Shown piece after piece: positions 10,432 through 20,511 of a stretch of 64,000 nt of DNA. This stretch comes from Cliona cf. orientalis (lineage: Eukaryota > Porifera > Demospongiae > Clionaida > Clionaidae): contig OZ005689.1 of the NCBI GenBank assembly GCA_963930775.1, positions 37,025,351 to 37,089,350 of the forward strand, in the 5' to 3' direction. How positions within the stretch are numbered: the first letter of the stretch is position 1; every line of letters starts with the position of its first letter. A program made the translations under genes and the position numbers. The notes beneath the pieces are model-generated. The model saw only the letters and a program-made list of their open reading frames with translations. It was not told the origin of the DNA and made no database searches.

Positions 10432-13283
10432 TATGCTGCTGCTTCCTCCATGAATATCATTGAGAGCCCATCATCCGCTAATGTACATGATAAATGCTTA
10501 TTCAGTGTCTCTGTGGCCTTGTTTGGTTCATGATGTGACTAACTAGTATTAGATTGTGCTTTTGTTTCAATCTCCCATCTCATTCACTCATTTATGGCCA
10601 CCTTGATTAATTTTGATTCCCCAGGTAGTGCTGAGAATCTCCGTCAGTTTGAAGAAGCAATGAAGCACGGACACATCCGATCATGGATGTGGAAACTTCT
10701 CCTATATGGAGCAGCCGGCTCCGGCAAGTCTTCCGTCAAAGAAATGATTTTGGGTAACCCTCCGCCAGTGAATAGAACTAGTACACCTCTAGCAATGAGG
10801 CCCACTACTGTCTACCGAATCAACCTCGACGGCAAAGAATTCACTACGATCACCACTCTCCAAGAGCGCAGGGCATTTCTTGCACGAGCATTACTCCAAT
10901 CCGCTCCCAATCTGAAACGTGGTTTGCGTGCAGCTCGATCCAAAGTAGCCTCCTCTAGTTGCAACCAACCCGTGTCCACTGTAGCTGTGTCCCAGGTCCA
11001 GTCCAAGGACCAGGCGTCACCTGACCAGGGCAAGTCTCCACCTTTAGATGACCAACCTCCTTCAGCCTCACTGCTAGAACCCTGCTAGTTTAGATCATAG
11101 GGATTTGGATGAGGATATTGATAGTGAAGTAGATGACATTCTCCAGTCGATGTCAACCGACCGGGAGCTTGTTATGCTGATGGACCGTATCTCGACCACT
11201 GTAGATCAGCCAGCTTCCTTTCGATTGCTTGAGATAGTTGATGCTGGGGGCCAGCCACAGTTTCATGAAATTTTGCCTATATTTCTTCGACGTCTTTCTT
11301 TCTATGTCTTTGTCTTTCGACTCATCGATGACCTGTCCACCCGGCCTGTAGTTGAATACTATAGTGAAGCCAAAGCAATAGGTAGTTCCATGACCTCTTC
11401 TCAGACCATTGAGCAGCTCCTTCAGCACTGTGCTAGAACCATGCACTCCCATAGAGCATCCCAAGGCAGCGAAGGCAATTGTCCAAAGATTATAGTTATT
11501 GGCACACATGCTGACAAGGTGTGGTTCTTTAAAGGTTCGAACTACGATAAGAAGAATGCACAAATCCTCCAGCTTCTTCAGTCAATGCTTGAAAAACAGG
11601 TTATCTATTATGACGCATCCACCCAGAGGGTTGTCTTTCCAGTGAATTCCAGGACTCCAGGTCTCAAGGACTGGAGTGTCATCGACCAGGTTCGTGACAT
11701 GCTTTTGGGTGAAACATCGATCCCCCCAGCTGATATTCCAGCCAGGTGGTTTGCTCTGGAAATTCTTTTGGAAGAGATGGCCCAAGCTCTTGAGTGAGGT
11801 GTTCTCAGTCGACAGGATTGCTTCACTGCTGCAATTGAAAAGCTTCACTTTGAAGAGGATGCTGGTGAGTTTGATGCTGCCATCCATTACCTCGATGAGC
11901 TTTCTGTTCTCCTCTACTATCCCCGTATTCTTCCGGATGTTGTCTTCGCTGACCCCCAGGTGGTTCTAGATAAGGTCACTGAGCTTGTCATTGCTTCCTT
12001 TGAAAGAAATGCCTCAAAATGTCATAACGATAGCTGGCGCAGGTTTTACGAATTTGCGCTAGTTACAGTCGAATTTCTCTCACAGTCTGATTTCAATAAG
12101 CATTACGTGCCAGGGCTTTTTGACGTTCACGATCTCGTCAAGCTTTTCAAAAAGTTGTTGATTTTCGCTCACTTCGGCGCTACTGAGCTCCTTGTCCCCG
12201 CACTCCTTCGAGATCTCAATAATAAAGAAGTCATCAAAATTAGCTGTTCCGCTCGCTCGAGTGCTGCCACACCATCCTTTACTATAGTCTTTCCAGACGG
12301 AGGCCCAAGGAGAGGTATCTACTGTTCTCTCTTGTGCTGGCTGGTTTCAGACGAGGAAAACTCCCCATCTCCATGGTCCATTGTGACAAACAAGTTTGGC
12401 GTACCAACATGTCTTCATCGCAACTGTGTGCAATTCAAGCTTCACAAATCGCCTGCTGTGGTGACGCTAATCGATACCTACACACATTTCGAAATCCACA
12501 TCAACGTTCCAATCGATATCTGTCCAAAGATAATCCCTATGGTGTGCCAAACCATCTTCGAGGGATTAGGTAAGGTCGCACTCAACCTGAACTACGATGG
12601 GTCCAGCCCTTCTCCCGCTTTGGTCTGTCCTTGTGGTAGAGGAGATGCTCATGTAGCAACAGCCAACACAGAACTTGGTTACTGGACGTGTACACAGAAT
12701 GTGACAGAGTATGGAAAGCTGACCCCACTTCAACTTCTTTGGCTTGACCAAGTAACGACAGACCCTTCCAAGGCTGCTAAGCAAGTAATGACAGACCCCT
12801 CCGAAGCTGCTGAGCAAACAACAGACCACTCCATAGTTCCTGAGCAAGTAAGAACAGACCCCTCTGAAGCTGCTACAGTAGTTTTCACTTTCAATAGGAA
12901 TAAGCTACTCACTGAGCGTGATCTTCCAGATCTTCTAACGCAGCTGAATAACCATGCAACTAAAATTTAATGGCGAGACATCGGTACGCACCTAACATTT
13001 CATCCTGGAGCGCTTGACAACATTCAGGCTAGACCTTTTCTAATGCAGAATGCTCCTCAAAGCTGGCTTGGAGCCATGTTGACAGAGTGGCTTCAAAGAG
13101 CTCCAAAGGACACTCAAGGGAGCTCATCTGTCAAATCGCTAACGCTCGCTCTTAGTAAATGTGGAATTGGAATGAAGCTTGAACAGTAACTAGTTACTTG
13201 GCCTCGTCTTTTTTTGTAGCTTCTATAGCTTAACTCTGGATCCTAGCAAAAATCGAACAGTAGCTAGTTATTTGGTCACAATG

Positions 13284-13434
13284 TGTGATGTTTTGTGGTT
13301 ATTTATGCTTCCTTGTATCATTTCCTGTTGTGGTTTTTTTGTATCAGTATATAGTGCATGAACATGTTCTAAAATATCAGAGTATGCATATGCCATGGTA
13401 TTTCTATTGCTAATAATACTGCGAGGTTACGACA
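13284..13434 (+). repeat. 5' LTR
   Basis: 151 bp, starts TGTGATG and ends TTACGACA. Unusually short for a gypsy LTR. Differs from the 3' LTR by one G/A change, a 3-bp and a 6-bp indel. Confidence 0.93.
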
Positions 13435-13440
13435 TATTTT

Positions 13441-13457
13441 TGGCGACGAGGATGGGA
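13441..13457 (+). other. Probable primer-binding site
   Basis: TGGCGACGAGGATGGGA, six bases after the 5' LTR. A leading TGG complements the CCA tail of a tRNA. The priming tRNA was not identified. Confidence 0.6.
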
Positions 13458-13471
13458 TCCTTCTCGCAGTG

Positions 13472-16400
13472 ATGGCAGCTCTCCTGGGGAAGGTGGACGC
13501 GTTCGATCCACAGCACGAGGACTGGCCGCAATACGTTGAGCGGCTGGATCAATTCTTCGAGGCGAACGATTTAACGGGCGATGCCAAAGCTACAAAACGG
13601 CGTGCTACTTTTCTTACGGTCATCGGACCAGGGCCCTACAAGTTGCTACGTAGCCTCATATCCCCAGTGAAGCCTACCGACAAGACGTATGATGAGCTCG
13701 TCCAGAAATTGACAGAGCACTACAGCCCTACTCCGTCGGAGGTGATGCAACGATTCCGATTTAACTCTCGCTCAAGGAAGGAAGGAGAGTCTGTGGCAGC
13801 CTACCTGGCCGAGTTGCGCCGTCTTGCGGAGCACTGCAATTACGGAGACACCTTGGACAAGATTCTACGGGACAGACTTGTCTGGGGAATCAACGATGCG
13901 GGCATACAGAGAAAACTACTTCAGGAGAATGACCTGCTTACCCTCGCGCGAACCCTGACTATAGCCAAGGGAGCTGAGACTGCTGATAAGAACTTGAAGG
14001 AAATGAAAGTACCTGTGCAGGAGTTGGACTCCACTAGCAGCAGCCCAGCAAGCGTGAAGGTGAAATCTGAGCCATTACAGAAAATTTATGCTAAGAAAAA
14101 GCTCAGTTCTACTAAAGGTGCTACTAAAGGTGCTCAAGGTGGTGTTACGTGCCACCGTTGTGGCAATCCAGGCCACTTAGCAACTGCGTGCCGATTTAAG
14201 GATAAGGTGTGTCACAAGTGCAAGAAGCGAGGACATCTGGCTAGGGTGTGTAGGAGCATGCCACCACCCTCCTCGCAGGGATCTCAATCGAGGAGACCCA
14301 CTTCGCAGCCGGTTCGACAAGTGGATGAGGAGTCAGAGGACGATTCAGACGATTCCATGCAACATGTTTACACTCTGGAGCAAGAACGAGATGCTCGACT
14401 ACCCCCCATTAAGGTACATATGGAACTAGATCATTGTAGTGTGCCTATGGAGGTTGATACAGGTGCCTCTGTGTCAATCATGCCTGAGACCTTGTACCAC
14501 AAGTTGTGGCCTAGGAGGGGCCTAAAGGAAACCACTATCAGATTGCAAACCTATTCAAAGGAGCCTATACCTGTGGTGGGAGCCACCCAGGTGCATGTGG
14601 CCTATGAAGGGCAGACTGCTACTCTACCACTAGTTGTAGTCAAAGGAAAGGGGCCCACCGTTCTGGGCAGAAACTGGTTGAGCAAGATAAGATTAAATTG
14701 GAGCCAAATTCATTACACTACATGTCCTGGTTTGCATGACTTGCTTGCTAAATATTCTGGAGTTTTTCAGGAAGGTCTCGGAAGTTTCAAGGAGTACGAG
14801 GCGAAAATTAATGTGGACCCCGATGCTTCACCCCGATTCTACAAAGCTCGTACCGTGCCGTATGCTATGCGTGAGAAAGTGGAAGCCGAGTTGGACAGAT
14901 TGGTTGCCGAGGGTACTGTTGAGCCAGTGGAGTACTCAGATTGGGCGGCACCGATTGTGCCCGTCGTGAAAAGCGATCGAAAGAGTGTCAGGATATGTGG
15001 CGATTTCAAGGTGACTGTTAATCCTGTGTCTAAGCTACACCGCTATCCGATTCCAAAGATTGAGGATATTTTTGCTAGACTGGAAGGTGGAAAGATCTTT
15101 ACTAAACTGGATTTAAGTCAGGCCTATCAGCAACTAAAGCTGGATGCTGAGTCACAAAAGTATTTGGTGATCAATACTCATAAGGGACTATTTCGTTACA
15201 CCCGTTTGCCATTTGGCGTGTCGTCAGCTCCCGGGATTTTCCAGAAAGCGATGGAGACCCTACTGCAAGGGATTTCCCATGTTTCCGTTTACATAGACGA
15301 TATCCTGATTACTGGGGAGACTGAGACGGATCACCTGCAGACCTTGGAGCGCGTTCTGGAGCGGCTGGCAAAGGCTGGCCTATGTGCAAAGAAAAATAAG
15401 TGCAAGTTTATGGTCCCTTCGGTGGACTACCTCGGTTACGTAATCGACGCTCATGGTTTTCGTCCGCACCCCGACAAGGTGTTGGCAATTCAGCAGGCTC
15501 CTAAGCCTTTAAATGTGACCCAGTTAAAATCTTACTTAGGTCTGCTTTCGTACTACGGGAAATTCCTCCCGAATTTATCCACCTTGCTTGCCCCACTGTA
15601 CGAGTTGTTGGGGAAGGATGTTTCGTGGAAGTGGTCGTCAGAGCAGGAGAGTGCATTCCAAGCATCTAAAGACCTGCTCACTTCTTCAAAGTTATTGGTT
15701 CATTTCAATCCACAACTTCCACTACTTTTGGCTTGTGATGCGTCAGCCTACGGTATTGGTGCTGTACTAGCACACAGAATGCCTGATGGTTCCGAACAGC
15801 CTATCGGATATGTTTCGCGTACGCTGAACTCAGCTGAACGCAACTACTCGCAACTCGAGAAAGAGGGATTGTCGTGTGTCTTTGGAATTAAGCGATTTTA
15901 TTCGTATCTCTTCGGACATCCGTTTACATTGATTACAGATCACAAACCATTACTAGGCCTCTTGAATGGTCAGAAGTCGACATCCCCTCATGCTTCTGCA
16001 AGGATTCGCCGATGGTCCTTGTACATGTCTATGTTTGAGTACACGTTGAAGTTTCGCAATACTACTGCCCATGCCAATGCCGATGCGTTGAGCCGTTTAC
16101 CTCTCCCGGTGGAACCTGCAATTTCTCAACTCCCTCCAGAGCTAGTTCTGCTTGCCGATCATTTGTCAAACTCACCTGTTACAGCAGATCAAATCCGTGA
16201 ATGTACCAGAAAGGATAGTCAGCTAGCACAAATCGTTCAGTTCGTGCAGCAAGGATGGCCAAGTAGCTGTCCGTCTTCAGATCTGCTTTCCTCATTTTAC
16301 GAGAAGAGGATGGAGTTGTCACTTTACGAAGGTTGTTTGCTGTGGGGAAACCGCGTGGTGATTCCTACTCCGTGTCGGGAAGCGGTCCTCACTGAATTAC

Positions 16401-17533
16401 ATGCAGGACACCCTGGGTGTACGAGAATGAAGAGCTTATCAAGGATGTATGTCTGGTGGCCAGGGATCACGAAAGACATTGAGAATACTGTTCGTAACTG
16501 CACTGCATGTCAACTGCATCAATCTACCCCACCAGTTGCTCCCTTACATCCATGGAGTTGGCCTACGCGACCCTGGGCTAGGCTACATTTGGACTACGCC
16601 GGTCCATTCGAAGGAAAGATGATACTGATTCTCATTGATGCTCATTCTAAGTGGGTAGAAGCTATCTGTACCCATGGTTCTACTTCTGCTGTTGTTATTG
16701 ACGAACTGCGAATGTTGTTTGCACAGTTTGGACTCCCCGAAACGATCGTTACCGATAATGGAACTTGCTTCGTCAGCGCTGAATTCGAAACTTTTCTATC
16801 TCGAAACGGAATAAAACATCTCACATCCGCACCATATCATCCGTCATCGAATGGTCTCGCCGAACGTGTTGTTCAGCTAGTAAAACGTGGTTTGAAAAAG
16901 GTTACACGAGGCAGCATGAAGAGTCGCTTAGCAAAAGTTTTATTTCACTACCGTCTCACTCCGCAGACTACTACTGGTATTTCACCCAGTGAGTTGTTGC
17001 TAGGACGACGTCCCAGGTCTCGACTGGATCTGCTAAAGCCTCATACTGCTGAGCGAGTCGAAAAGAAACAATCGCAACAGAAAGAACAGCATGATTCGAG
17101 ATCTAAAGAGAGAAAGCTGGAGGTAGGCACTACTGTGTATGTACGAAATTATCATCAGGGAGATCGCTGGTTACCTGGAGTTATTGAACAGAAAATCGGG
17201 CCAGTGTCATTTCGAGTTAAGTTGACTGATGGTAGGATGCGACGATGTCACCAGGATCAGGTCAGAAAACGTTCTGTGGACCTGCCACGTGAGTCAAACA
17301 CTGAGTCAGATTCTACTCTCCCTGCTATTGTGCCTCCCGAGCCTACCACAGCCTCACCCGAGTCTCCTACTATTGTTGAGTCAGGAACTGATGCTGAAAG
17401 AAACACTAGTCCAGAACTTACGGATTCAGCTGTAGAACAATCATCCAGTAACAGTGCTAAAACTTACCCAAAACGTTCTCGAAATCCAGTTGAAAGGTAT
17501 GAACCTTACCTGGTAACTTGCTATAGCAACTGA
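13472..17533 (+). CDS. Gag-Pol polyprotein of Ty3/gypsy retrotransposon
   Basis: 1353-codon single ORF, so gag and pol are fused without a frameshift; the ATG at 13472 is the first in frame. Order by approximate residue: capsid-like region 1-180; two CCHC zinc knuckles 227-257 (CHRCGNPGHLATAC and CHKCKKRGHLARVC); aspartic protease with DTGA near 328; reverse transcriptase with YIDD near 607; RNase H with CDAS near 753; integrase with an HHCC zinc module about 975-1015 and a D-D-E triad near 1040, 1093 and 1129; then a GPY/F-like module (GPVSFRV) and a Ser/Thr-rich tail. No chromodomain is recognisable. RT-RNaseH-integrase order is diagnostic of Metaviridae (Ty3/gypsy). No stop or frameshift interrupts it. 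It probably supplies all enzymatic functions for its own copying. Confidence 0.96.
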   Translation: MAALLGKVDAFDPQHEDWPQYVERLDQFFEANDLTGDAKATKRRATFLTVIGPGPYKLLRSLISPVKPTDKTYDELVQKLTEHYSPTPSEVMQRFRFNSRSRKEGESVAAYLAELRRLAEHCNYGDTLDKILRDRLVWGINDAGIQRKLLQENDLLTLARTLTIAKGAETADKNLKEMKVPVQELDSTSSSPASVKVKSEPLQKIYAKKKLSSTKGATKGAQGGVTCHRCGNPGHLATACRFKDKVCHKCKKRGHLARVCRSMPPPSSQGSQSRRPTSQPVRQVDEESEDDSDDSMQHVYTLEQERDARLPPIKVHMELDHCSVPMEVDTGASVSIMPETLYHKLWPRRGLKETTIRLQTYSKEPIPVVGATQVHVAYEGQTATLPLVVVKGKGPTVLGRNWLSKIRLNWSQIHYTTCPGLHDLLAKYSGVFQEGLGSFKEYEAKINVDPDASPRFYKARTVPYAMREKVEAELDRLVAEGTVEPVEYSDWAAPIVPVVKSDRKSVRICGDFKVTVNPVSKLHRYPIPKIEDIFARLEGGKIFTKLDLSQAYQQLKLDAESQKYLVINTHKGLFRYTRLPFGVSSAPGIFQKAMETLLQGISHVSVYIDDILITGETETDHLQTLERVLERLAKAGLCAKKNKCKFMVPSVDYLGYVIDAHGFRPHPDKVLAIQQAPKPLNVTQLKSYLGLLSYYGKFLPNLSTLLAPLYELLGKDVSWKWSSEQESAFQASKDLLTSSKLLVHFNPQLPLLLACDASAYGIGAVLAHRMPDGSEQPIGYVSRTLNSAERNYSQLEKEGLSCVFGIKRFYSYLFGHPFTLITDHKPLLGLLNGQKSTSPHASARIRRWSLYMSMFEYTLKFRNTTAHANADALSRLPLPVEPAISQLPPELVLLADHLSNSPVTADQIRECTRKDSQLAQIVQFVQQGWPSSCPSSDLLSSFYEKRMELSLYEGCLLWGNRVVIPTPCREAVLTELHAGHPGCTRMKSLSRMYVWWPGITKDIENTVRNCTACQLHQSTPPVAPLHPWSWPTRPWARLHLDYAGPFEGKMILILIDAHSKWVEAICTHGSTSAVVIDELRMLFAQFGLPETIVTDNGTCFVSAEFETFLSRNGIKHLTSAPYHPSSNGLAERVVQLVKRGLKKVTRGSMKSRLAKVLFHYRLTPQTTTGISPSELLLGRRPRSRLDLLKPHTAERVEKKQSQQKEQHDSRSKERKLEVGTTVYVRNYHQGDRWLPGVIEQKIGPVSFRVKLTDGRMRRCHQDQVRKRSVDLPRESNTESDSTLPAIVPPEPTTASPESPTIVESGTDAERNTSPELTDSAVEQSSSNSAKTYPKRSRNPVERYEPYLVTCYSN

Positions 17534-17625
17534 GACTTAATACTGCATGTTTATTGATTTGTGTAGTCATTCTTTTGCTTATGTATGCATGCATGTATGT
17601 TATGGTTCTGTGTTTCCCTTTACTT

Positions 17626-17639
17626 AAGAGGGGAGGAAA
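17626..17639 (+). other. Polypurine tract
   Basis: Purine run (AAGAGGGGAGGAAA) ending directly at the 3' LTR, where plus-strand DNA synthesis would be primed. Confidence 0.8.
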
Positions 17640-17787
17640 TGTGATGTTTTGTGATTATTTATGCTTCCTTGTATCATTTCCTGTTGTGGTTTTTTTGTAT
17701 CAGTATAATATAGTGCATGAACATGTTCTAAAATATCAGAATATGCCATGGTATTTCTATTGCTAATAATACTGCGAGGTTACGACA
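17640..17787 (+). repeat. 3' LTR
   Basis: 148 bp, TGTGATG...TTACGACA, nearly identical to the 5' LTR and followed by the CAATG target duplication. Confidence 0.93.
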
Positions 17788-17792
17788 CAATG

Positions 17793-18520
17793 TCATCTTT
17801 TCTTATAGCCTCTGTTAATTATTTATTCATCACTTATTATTTCAGCATAATTATCTCACGCACTAGCTTCTCAGTTTAATTCTCCATGCATCATAATTTA
17901 ATGTCATGCACTCTTGTGCTAATCTTTCCCATTGAATCTCTATTGTATCACAACTAGTTTCTTTAACTTCATTGCTATTCATTTGTCTTATCTCATACGA
18001 CCTTTTTGATTTATACAACATTAATTCCATGCATTGTAATATTTTTGCTAACTATATCATTATACACTTGTGTTAATTTTCCCTCCAAAATCAATTTTCC
18101 CTGCAAAATCAATGTAATCACAAGGCTTGTGATTACATTGATTTTGCACTTGTTAAGTGTTACATTATTTTGTATTACCTCACGTACAATCTTTTTGGTT
18201 TAGTTATAATTATAGCATTAACTTTCCATGGATTGTATACGTAATTGTACACTTGTGCTTTTTCCTGCTGAATCTCTATAATTTGAAACAAAACTAGTTT
18301 TTTTGTTTAATTTTTTTCATCACTATTCGTCTTATCTCACATGACCTCTTTGGTTTAAATAAGATTTCTATGCATCATAATAATTCTTACTAACAATACT
18401 TTTATTATCATGTACACTTGTGTTAATTTTTCTCTCTTGTGATTACATTGATTTTGTGCTTTTTATGTCAACTGTATTGCATCGCTTTTGTTGGAATTTC
18501 AATTTCAATTGTAACTTTTC
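17793..18520. other. AT-rich degenerate tandem sequence
   Basis: Two diverged copies of a block (near 17930-18010 and 18270-18360) share CACTTGTG, TCTCTATAAT-like, AACTAGTTT and CTTATCTCA(T/C) words in the same order, suggesting an old tandem duplication of about 340 bp. A short inverted pair (AAAATCAATGTAATCACAAG and complement) lies near 18109-18145. No gene seen. Confidence 0.4.
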
Positions 18521-18524
18521 TACG

Positions 18525-18840
18525 GTGGCCGAGAAGGACACTGCCGCGGCGGCCAAAGCCGCTGTGGGCCGCCTGAAAGCCGCCCTTGGCCGCCAAAGGG
18601 CCGCCCATCGGCTGCGGCTGGCCGCTGCGGCTCAGCTGCGCCCGCCAATCTGTTTGAAAATTGTTTCTCTAGCTTACGACAAGGGTAATGTTGGTAAAAC
18701 TGGTAAAGTGAGTAATTTTGGTTCTATAGGCGATGGCAGCGACAAGGGTAATGCTCGTAAAGTTGGTAAAACTGGTAAAGTGAGTAATTTTGGTGCTATA
18801 GGCAACCGCAGCGACATGATAAAGTTGGTAATTCTGGGAT
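18525..18840 (+). repeat. GC-rich GGCCGC tract followed by a 60-69-bp tandem repeat
   Basis: 18525-18650 is sharply GC-rich with repeated GGCCGC/CCGCC words, in AT-rich surroundings. It is followed by two copies of a 60-69-bp unit (GGTAAAACTGGTAAAGTGAG core) at about 18681-18810. A plus frame spans it (Ala/Arg-rich, then repeated KTGKVSNFG), but I see no start context or homology and do not call a gene. Confidence 0.5.
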
Positions 18841-18849
18841 GCTTATGAG

Positions 18850-19680
18850 CAATCTTGACAAAAAAAGAAACTGCTTACAAGAGCTTCTGTCAACCAAGGA
18901 CTGCGTGTTTGTTCAGAATAGGACTTTGTGTAACGGTCATTGGAATTAAGATTCACACAATCTACAAGATTCGCTCCGAGCCAAGCCCCTCTAACGCATT
19001 ATTGTCCTGTGAGCATGCACAAGGGGTAAAGTAACCATCCAGATAATACTAGTATTGTATATTAAGCACGATGTACATGTATAAAACTGGCTTCACTGTG
19101 CAAGGGAAGTAGTCCACGATCGAGTGCCAACAGGGCTGGATCCACATTATCCCTATAAATCTTGCTTGCATATTTTTTATCACTGTTATATATCCCAATT
19201 TCATCCTTAAAATTCAATTTTGTGAACAGCACAATTCAATATTATGTCTGTCCATAGTAATATTATGAATATAATTTATTACTATGATGATCCCAGTGTA
19301 GCATCAGATCTTAATTACTTGTTGATAATGATATTATACTAATAATTATTATTGCTATTTTAATACAAAAGCACACTAGCTAAATGGATATTGGGACTGT
19401 TTTAGTAGGTAAAGGTCGTCGAAGTAACTTAACTCCACTAGCAACACGACACATGACTATCAATACAAGGCAGTAGAGTACTGCAACTAATGTAACTGCA
19501 CATGCACCTAAGCAGTAATTATTATTGTGAGGTTCTTTACATTATATCAGCATGCTAGCATGGACAGCTAATTATTACTAATATTTGAGAGGAATGTTTA
19601 TAGAGCTTTGTTGAACACACAACAAAATTAATATGAGTACATACAAGTCAGCAACAGAAACAAAAGCGATTTCTATTAAT
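18850..19680. other. Non-coding AT-rich stretch
   Basis: No supported gene or repeat structure seen. Confidence 0.3.
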
Positions 19681-19681
19681 G

Positions 19682-19899
19682 AAGGGTCGAGAACCAGAGT
19701 GGCCTAACCCCAAATTAAATGCTGGAAATAAATTGTCTAAAAAGCTCAAAAATGGACTAAAAACCAAACACCCTACTCTATCAAATCATTCAAATTTTTA
19801 AAAATGTGAATTTTCTGTTGCTCATGAAATGCATGTTTTCAAGATTAGGGGGGCTAACTCAATATTTGTAGGTTAGGCCACTCTGGTTCTCAGCCCTTC
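19682..19899. mobile_element. MITE of the 'aggccactc' family
   Basis: About 218 bp with imperfect TIRs: AAGGGTCGAGAACCAGAGTG and its complement CACTCTGGTTCTCAGCCCTT; the inner part reads GGCCTAACC / GGTTAGGCC. No ORF. Confidence 0.65.
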
Positions 19900-20511
19900 A
19901 AATTTTAATTTTGTAAGTTGGTCTAATCTGCAAACTTCCAACCTGTACAATAGATGACGAAGTAAACACAGTAGCTATAGCGTGTCAAACAAACTCAGCA
20001 CAAGCTTACACTGGGTTGTGAGCAAGTTGAAGCAACAATCTCCAGCCAGGATGGGGCTCTTGGTATCTCCTTCAACTATTTCCTGCTGTTATAACAAAGA
20101 GAAATAATATTACCCTCAATTAGGAAATATAATTGCTGTAAAAATACTTTTCGTAATCTATGAAAATTAGCATGCATTATTAACGCTAACGAGGTAAGGG
20201 GTCATTCCTACGAAAGTTTTTTTAACATGAAAATATACACGAAAATTTCCAGATGTACGGTATAGTCAAAATTTAATAGAAACTCGACTCCCACAAACTT
20301 GCATGCCTTAATTATTGTCAGACATAATCATCTAAGTTGCAATAAAATTATAATTGCACCACATAGGTATAGGAACCATGGGGGCTCGTGCCCCCTATAT
20401 TTTCTGAGTTACATAGCTTTCATACACTGATCATACTGCCCTTGCCTATAGATCTATAATAGCCCCCGTTACCAAACCATCTTCCTAAACCTATGCACCA
20501 TCCTGCATGCA

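Larger units (their letters stand above)
6307..13189 (+). pseudogene. Death-domain / Roc-COR-type GTPase gene with three lesions
   Basis: My exon model is 6307-6436, 8227-8493, 9373-9642 and 10625-13189. All three introns are GT-AG and phase 1, and exons 2 and 3 are multiples of three (267 and 270 nt), so each is a symmetric module. Exon 1 is basic and charged. Exon 2 encodes a Death-like fold (WAELAGRLYYRECGKALAAA). Exon 3 encodes a second one (WFNIGSWMNIPYSKH, then a WQLVAYAL helix). Exon 4 has a P-loop (YGAAGSGKSS), a switch-II-like DAGGQ, a G4-like GTHADK, a COR-like region, short TDPSEAA-type repeats and a C-terminal Death-like domain (SWLGAMLTEWLQRAP). This resembles ROCO/DAPK-type apoptosis or innate-signalling proteins. 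Lesions are a one-base frameshift near 11086, TGA at 11795-11797 and TAA at 12968-12970; the frame continues sensibly after each. A gypsy element lies only about 95 bp downstream. Decayed paralogue is likeliest; assembly error cannot be excluded. Confidence 0.7.
13284..17787 (+). mobile_element. Full-length Ty3/gypsy-type LTR retrotransposon
   Basis: 4504-bp element with matching LTRs, a TGG-initiated primer-binding site, a single gag-pol ORF, a polypurine tract, and the 5-bp target duplication CAATG on each side (13279-13283, 17788-17792). The two LTRs differ by only one substitution and two small indels by eye, and the ORF is uninterrupted, which indicates a recent and possibly still competent insertion. 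No env-like ORF is present. Confidence 0.95.

Noticed and set aside
11789..11800. Intron or selenocysteine explanation for the TGA in the Roc/Death gene
   Set aside because: No GT-AG pair removes it while keeping frame, and no selenoprotein homology or evident SECIS structure was seen. A lesion is simpler.
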